From Sedimentisphaerales bacterium (GTDB lineage Bacteria > Planctomycetota > Phycisphaerae > Sedimentisphaerales > SM23-30), in contig DAOVXR010000050.1 in assembly GCA_030636065.1 (NCBI GenBank), positions 1 to 8,815 on the forward strand: a DNA stretch of 8,815 bases. Reading direction: 5' to 3'. The translations under genes were made by a program, and so were the position numbers. The stretch's first letter is position 1. Each line of letters begins with the position of its first letter. The notes beneath the pieces were generated by a model. It saw only the letters and a program-made list of their open reading frames with translations. It made no database searches and had not been told where the DNA came from. Shown here one piece after another: positions 6,166-8,815 of the stretch.

Positions 6166-7071
6166 ATGAAAACGAAACGAAAAAAAAACATGCAGCCGCC
6201 AAATCCGGAATCTTATTTACAACTAATCGACCTGGCACGCAATGAAGACCTCGGCGATGGTGATATTACCAGTGGGGCGACTATTCCAGCCGACCAGCAA
6301 GGCTTAGGCAGTTTGGTTTTTCGCCAGCCCGGCATACTCTGCGGTATCCCTGTTATCGAGCAGGTACTCCATTGTTACGATGAAGGTCTGTCGTTACGAA
6401 ACGCCCTTGACGATAGTCGAGATGTTAATGCCGATACCATTATCGCTGAGGTAACCGGTCCTGTGCGTTCACTGTTGGCTGCCGAGCGGGTGATGCTTAA
6501 TTTCCTCCAGCGATTGAGTGCCGTTGCCACTCTTGCCGGCCAATATGTCAAGGCAATCGAAGGCACGGCAGCGAAAATTTATGACACACGCAAGACAACG
6601 CCCGGCTGGCGCGAACTGGAAAAATATGCCGTTCGTTGTGGCGGCGGCTGTAACCACCGCCATGGTCTTTACGACGCTGTCCTCATCAAGGACAATCACC
6701 TCGCCGCCATGGGCGAGTGTGATTTATATACAGCCCTGACTGCCGCCGTCCGGAAAATTCGCCTGTCCGATTGCCGACCTGACTTTATTCAGGTGGAAGT
6801 CGATACCCTCGATCAATTACGTATTGTCCTGAAAGTCGAGCAAATCGATATAATCCTTCTGGACAATATGACCCCTGTTCAGCTTTGTGAAGCGGTGGCG
6901 ATACGTAATGAAATTTCGGACTCGGCACGTGTTCAGCTTGAGGCGTCCGGCGGCATTACTCTTGAAAATATCCGTGCGACAGCCGAAACCGGCATCGAGC
7001 GTATTTCCGTCGGCGCCCTGACCCACTCCGTCGGCAACCTGGACATCAGCCTGGACATAAAGTGCCCTTAA
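6166..7071 (+). CDS. nadC: Nicotinate-nucleotide pyrophosphorylase (quinolinate phosphoribosyltransferase)
   Basis: Cytoplasmic enzyme of de novo NAD synthesis. It condenses quinolinate with PRPP to nicotinate mononucleotide, releasing CO2 and pyrophosphate. The 301 residues are of normal length. The N-terminal signature is NEDLGDGDIT (26-35). The active-site block runs from DTRKTTPGWR (140-149) through GGGCNHR (159-165) to LIKDNH (173-178). EVDT (211-214), LLDNM (231-235) and LEASGGI (258-264) complete the phosphate-binding barrel face, and all key basic and acidic residues are present. The start is uncertain: ATG 6166 and ATG 6190 (residue 9) are both in frame, neither with a good ribosome site, and the extra eight residues are mostly lysine and arginine. 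No nadA or nadB is nearby. The gene overlaps birA by 10 bp, so the two are co-transcribed. Confidence 0.96.
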   Translation: MKTKRKKNMQPPNPESYLQLIDLARNEDLGDGDITSGATIPADQQGLGSLVFRQPGILCGIPVIEQVLHCYDEGLSLRNALDDSRDVNADTIIAEVTGPVRSLLAAERVMLNFLQRLSAVATLAGQYVKAIEGTAAKIYDTRKTTPGWRELEKYAVRCGGGCNHRHGLYDAVLIKDNHLAAMGECDLYTALTAAVRKIRLSDCRPDFIQVEVDTLDQLRIVLKVEQIDIILLDNMTPVQLCEAVAIRNEISDSARVQLEASGGITLENIRATAETGIERISVGALTHSVGNLDISLDIKCP

Positions 7072-8027
7072 CATTATTGCAATTATTGAGAACTCACCAA
7101 GGCCGATGGCTTACCATGGACGCGTTGCAGGCTGCTGTCGATTTGCCGCCGCCGACTATTCTTCAGAAGCTTGACCAACTCCGGCAAATGGGTCATCACA
7201 TCGAAACCACCCCCGCCTATGGGTTTCGCCTATCGGGTTATGTTGAAAAGTTGACTGCCGAACTGATTGAGTACGGCCTTGGGGCCTGCCGTATCGGTCG
7301 GAAGGTACTGGTGTATGAATCAACCGACAGTACTAACGATGTTGCCTGGCATTATGCCGACGAGACAGGTTTTGACGGATTGGCTGTTTTTGCCGAGCAT
7401 CAGCGCGTGGGTCGCGGCCGTCTGCGGCGATGCTGGTCGGCGCCGGCTTGCAGTAGTATTTTATGCTCAATTCTTTTACAGAGGCCAATCTCAGCTATCG
7501 GTCAGAAGTTGACTCTAATGGCCGGCCTGGCTGTTGCCGAGGCTGTCGAAGAGGTAAGCTCAGTTCCAGTGCGGATCAAGTGGCCCAATGATGTTATTGC
7601 TTCCGGCAGAAAACTGGCCGGTATTATGGTCGAATCGCGAAAAATAAATGGGGCTACCAACTATGTTGTCGGCATTGGTATTAATTGTTCACAGGCTGTC
7701 GATGATTTCGAGCCGGAACTGCGAGCGACGGCTGTTTCCATTCGTCAGTTGATTGATAAAGACGTGGATCGTTTGCGATTGGCTCAACAGCTTTTAATTC
7801 GTATGGATCAATGGCTTGTGTCGCCGGATAGCGATCAGGGCAGTGGTTTGCATGACAAATGGCTTGCCCGTTGCGATAATATCGGCCGCAGGCTTACTCT
7901 GATTCAGGACGGTTGTGAATATACCGGCCGAGTCATCGATGTCAGTCCCGACCAGGGCCTGCTTTTACAGCTTGACAGCGGCCCGGTCAGGTTCTTCGAC
8001 CCTGCCACCACCTCCGTCCAGCCCTGA
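7062..8027 (+). CDS. birA: Biotin--[acetyl-CoA-carboxylase] ligase, possibly also a repressor
   Basis: Activates biotin as biotinyl-5'-AMP and transfers it to the lysine of carboxylase carrier proteins (AccB type). The 321 residues match the two-function form. An N-terminal winged helix (about 3-58) suggests DNA binding and biotin-dependent autoregulation as in E. coli BirA. The catalytic domain has STDSTND (87-93), GRGR (117-120), KWPNDV (173-178), GRKLAGI (182-188) with the probable catalytic lysine K184, and VVGIGIN (202-208). A C-terminal SH3-like domain spans ~272-320. The adenylate loop reads GRGRLRRCW rather than the usual GRGRxGRxW, putting Arg at 122 where Gly is normal. GTG start at 7062 inside the end of nadC; a later ATG at residue 19 would cut the winged helix. 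No biotin synthesis gene or coaX is visible nearby. Confidence 0.95.
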   Translation: MPLTLLQLLRTHQGRWLTMDALQAAVDLPPPTILQKLDQLRQMGHHIETTPAYGFRLSGYVEKLTAELIEYGLGACRIGRKVLVYESTDSTNDVAWHYADETGFDGLAVFAEHQRVGRGRLRRCWSAPACSSILCSILLQRPISAIGQKLTLMAGLAVAEAVEEVSSVPVRIKWPNDVIASGRKLAGIMVESRKINGATNYVVGIGINCSQAVDDFEPELRATAVSIRQLIDKDVDRLRLAQQLLIRMDQWLVSPDSDQGSGLHDKWLARCDNIGRRLTLIQDGCEYTGRVIDVSPDQGLLLQLDSGPVRFFDPATTSVQP

Positions 8028-8042
8028 AACCTGATTGTACCC

Positions 8043-8104
8043 GTATCGCGGACGTCCCGTCTGCTTCTTCTAAAATAATTGCAGGCGAGACGCCTCCATT
8101 ACAA
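8043..8104 (+). repeat. Double-hairpin repeat, copy B
   Basis: Begins GTATCGCG and has GCGGACG-TCC-CGTCTGC (8048-8064, one G-T pair), then CTTCTT, then AGGCG-AGA-CGCCT (8083-8095), ending TTACAA. It aligns with 6056-6114 in the same orientation. It starts 15 bp after birA stops and may double as the operon's end structure, although no T-run follows. Confidence 0.65.
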
Positions 8105-8169
8105 CCGAACCAATCGTTAATATCGACATAATTTTTCAAGTGTATGTGATACTATAACGATTATTCCGG

Positions 8170-8195
8170 TCAGGTAAAATATCTCTTCAGGTAAA
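8170..8195 (+). promoter_or_regulatory. Direct repeat upstream of the prepilin promoter
   Basis: TCAGGTAAA occurs at 8170-8178 and again at 8187-8195, 17 bp start to start, and ends about 35 bp before the -35 box. Looser GGTTAAA-like versions follow. The position suits an activator site, but no regulator can be named. Confidence 0.3.
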
Positions 8196-8229
8196 GATGG
8201 TTAAAGTGGATAAAAACGGTTGACTTTTT

Positions 8230-8258
8230 TTGACCGCCCCTTGTTTTGATAGTACATT
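8230..8258 (+). promoter_or_regulatory. Candidate promoter for the prepilin gene
   Basis: TTGACC (8230-8235), 17 bp, TACATT (8253-8258): 5/6 and 4/6 matches to the housekeeping boxes at ideal spacing. Transcription from about 8265 would give a leader of roughly 400 nt before the prepilin ATG. An overlapping TTGACT at 8220 has no well-placed -10 box. Confidence 0.5.
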
Positions 8259-8467
8259 TCTTTCGAATGTTATGATGTGTTACCGGAATTCGAAATTCTT
8301 AATCTGAATTATCGTAGGGATGGTGCCTTTAAAAAGGCAGTGTCCTCGTTTTATGCAAAGTGTGCGGGGGTCCGAACCGATAAGGGAAATAAGAAGTAAT
8401 GTGTAATAATGTATGCGACCGTAATATGATGGTATTACCATCTCGTTGGAAAAAGGGAGAACTCGTT

Positions 8468-8509
8468 ATGCAGGGACGTCGTTTGGCACGTGATCCACCC
8501 GGAGGATAG
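8468..8509 (+). CDS. Possible 13-codon leader peptide
   Basis: ATG at 8468 is preceded by GGGAG (8455-8459) at 8 nt, a better ribosome site than several full genes here have. The peptide would be MQGRRLARDPPGG, with three arginines and a Pro-Pro pair before two glycines and TAG. A 10-bp stem-loop begins two bases after the stop. This geometry is what a translated attenuator or stalling leader would show. A frame this short can arise by chance, so the call is tentative. Confidence 0.3.
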   Translation: MQGRRLARDPPGG

Positions 8510-8510
8510 C

Positions 8511-8540
8511 CCATCCATCGCAGCAAAAAACGGTGGATGG
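8511..8540 (+). promoter_or_regulatory. Stem-loop in the prepilin leader
   Basis: CCATCCATCG (8511-8520) pairs with CGGTGGATGG (8531-8540) through ten pairs, one of them T-G, around CAGCAAAAAA. No T-run follows, so it is not a simple terminator. The upstream ATCC (8493-8496) can also pair with GGAT (8504-8507), giving a second small hairpin over the GGAGGA sequence. Confidence 0.5.
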
Positions 8541-8644
8541 CATGCTTCGTGTAGCTTATGTGTGGTTGGCCGCCGCTGACGGTAAAAAACAAAAACTTTC
8601 TGAAATGGTATCGAAAAATTGTATAGCTTTAGCAAACTTTATTT

Positions 8645-8663
8645 GTGCCTGACGGCACCGGAG
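8645..8663 (+). promoter_or_regulatory. Hairpin abutting the prepilin ribosome-binding site
   Basis: GTGCC-TGAC-GGCAC (8645-8658) is a 5-bp hairpin ending two bases before GGAG (8660-8663), which sits 9 nt from the ATG. It may hold the ribosome site exposed or set its accessibility. Its CTGACGG also appears at 8576-8582 in the same leader, so an alternative fold is conceivable. Confidence 0.4.
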
Positions 8664-8672
8664 AAAACAGAG

Positions 8673-8815
8673 ATGAAAACGCGAAAAACTGGTTTTACAT
8701 TAGTTGAAATTTTGATTGTTGTGATTATTCTGGGTATTTTGGCTGCTATCGTGATCCCGCAGTTCACCGAGGCCTCCAACGATGCCCGCGAATCGTCCCT
8801 GGTCAGTAACCTTCA
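8673..8815 (+). CDS. Prepilin / type II secretion pseudopilin (5' part only)
   Basis: The first 47 codons of a type IV pilin-like protein; the window ends inside the gene. MKTRKTGFTLVEILIVVIILGILAAIVIP is a class III signal: a short basic leader, cleavage by prepilin peptidase at G6-7|F8 (the KTG|FTLVE context), the conserved Glu at mature position 5, and a long hydrophobic helix. The following QFTEASNDARESSLVSNLQ is like GspG-type pseudopilins and planctomycete prepilin-like proteins. Mature protein would be anchored in the inner membrane and assembled into a pilus or secretion pseudopilus. The N-terminus alone cannot separate pilin from pseudopilin. GGAG at 8660-8663 supports the start. Confidence 0.9.
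   Translation, partial: MKTRKTGFTLVEILIVVIILGILAAIVIPQFTEASNDARESSLVSNL

Larger units (their letters stand above)
8105..8672 (+). other. Non-coding region: promoter and long leader of the prepilin gene
   Basis: No convincing long gene lies here on either strand; the minus-strand open frames have neither family features nor ribosome sites. It holds an 8-bp inverted repeat (AATCGTTA 8112-8119, TAACGATT 8155-8162), a 9-bp direct repeat, a good promoter, several hairpins and a possible 13-codon reading frame. Hairpins include TGCCTTT/AAAGGCA at 8324-8339 and GTAATA/TATTAC near 8421-8438. Most of it is probably transcribed as leader. Confidence 0.55.

Noticed and set aside
8354..8380. ATGCAAAGTG...GGGGGTCC resembling the core of a class I c-di-GMP riboswitch
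   Set aside because: The GGGCAAACC half and the closing GCGGGGTTACC segment of that class are missing, and no matching three-stem fold could be drawn. A covariance scan would settle it.
8484..8500. TGGCACG resembling the -24 element of a sigma-54 promoter, a type common before pilin genes
   Set aside because: No GC dinucleotide at the required -12 spacing; the bases there read CAC.
8329..8635. Two overlapping minus-strand open frames of 66-87 codons upstream of the prepilin gene
   Set aside because: No family features, no ribosome sites, and they overlap a region with promoter and hairpin structure on the plus strand.

Overview
The window carries ordinary bacterial housekeeping and cell-envelope genes, separated by intergenic DNA that is unusually rich in palindromes. 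No rRNA, tRNA or other taxonomic marker is present. The mix of a GspG/pilin-like prepilin with the motif GFTLVEILIVVIILGILAA, short hairpin repeats, a REP-associated type transposase and TTG/GTG starts would suit a Planctomycetes/Phycisphaerae-like or related environmental bacterium. That placement is an impression from style, not a demonstration.

Layout. Positions 1-365 are non-coding and packed with short perfect hairpins, including a 29-bp sequence present twice. Positions 366-1583 (minus) encode a rhomboid intramembrane serine protease with a soluble TPR-like C-terminal extension. A divergent promoter region (1584-1813) separates it from an exported protein with two SH3-like domains (1814-3301). 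That gene is followed one base later by uvrB (3303-5354), so the two probably form one transcription unit. Next comes a compact mobile element (about 5372-6025): a 150-residue Y1/HUH (IS200-like, REP-associated) transposase wrapped by two inverted arms of about 90 bp, each folding into three stem-loops. Then nadC (6166-7071) and birA (7062-8027) overlap by 10 bp. A second hairpin repeat family occurs once before nadC and once after birA, in the same orientation. Positions 8028-8672 are mostly non-coding and look like a promoter plus a structured 5' leader of about 400 nt, containing a possible 13-codon leader peptide. The leader ends at a prepilin gene (8673 onward) cut by the window edge.

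How the genes relate. UvrB is the damage-verification helicase of nucleotide excision repair. NadC makes nicotinate mononucleotide from quinolinate, and BirA attaches biotin to carboxylase carrier proteins; their overlap implies co-translation. The rhomboid, SH3 protein and prepilin belong to the envelope or secretion apparatus, but nothing here shows that they act together. The most distinctive signals are the transposase element with its covarying stem-loops, related hairpins elsewhere in the window, and the long leader before the prepilin.
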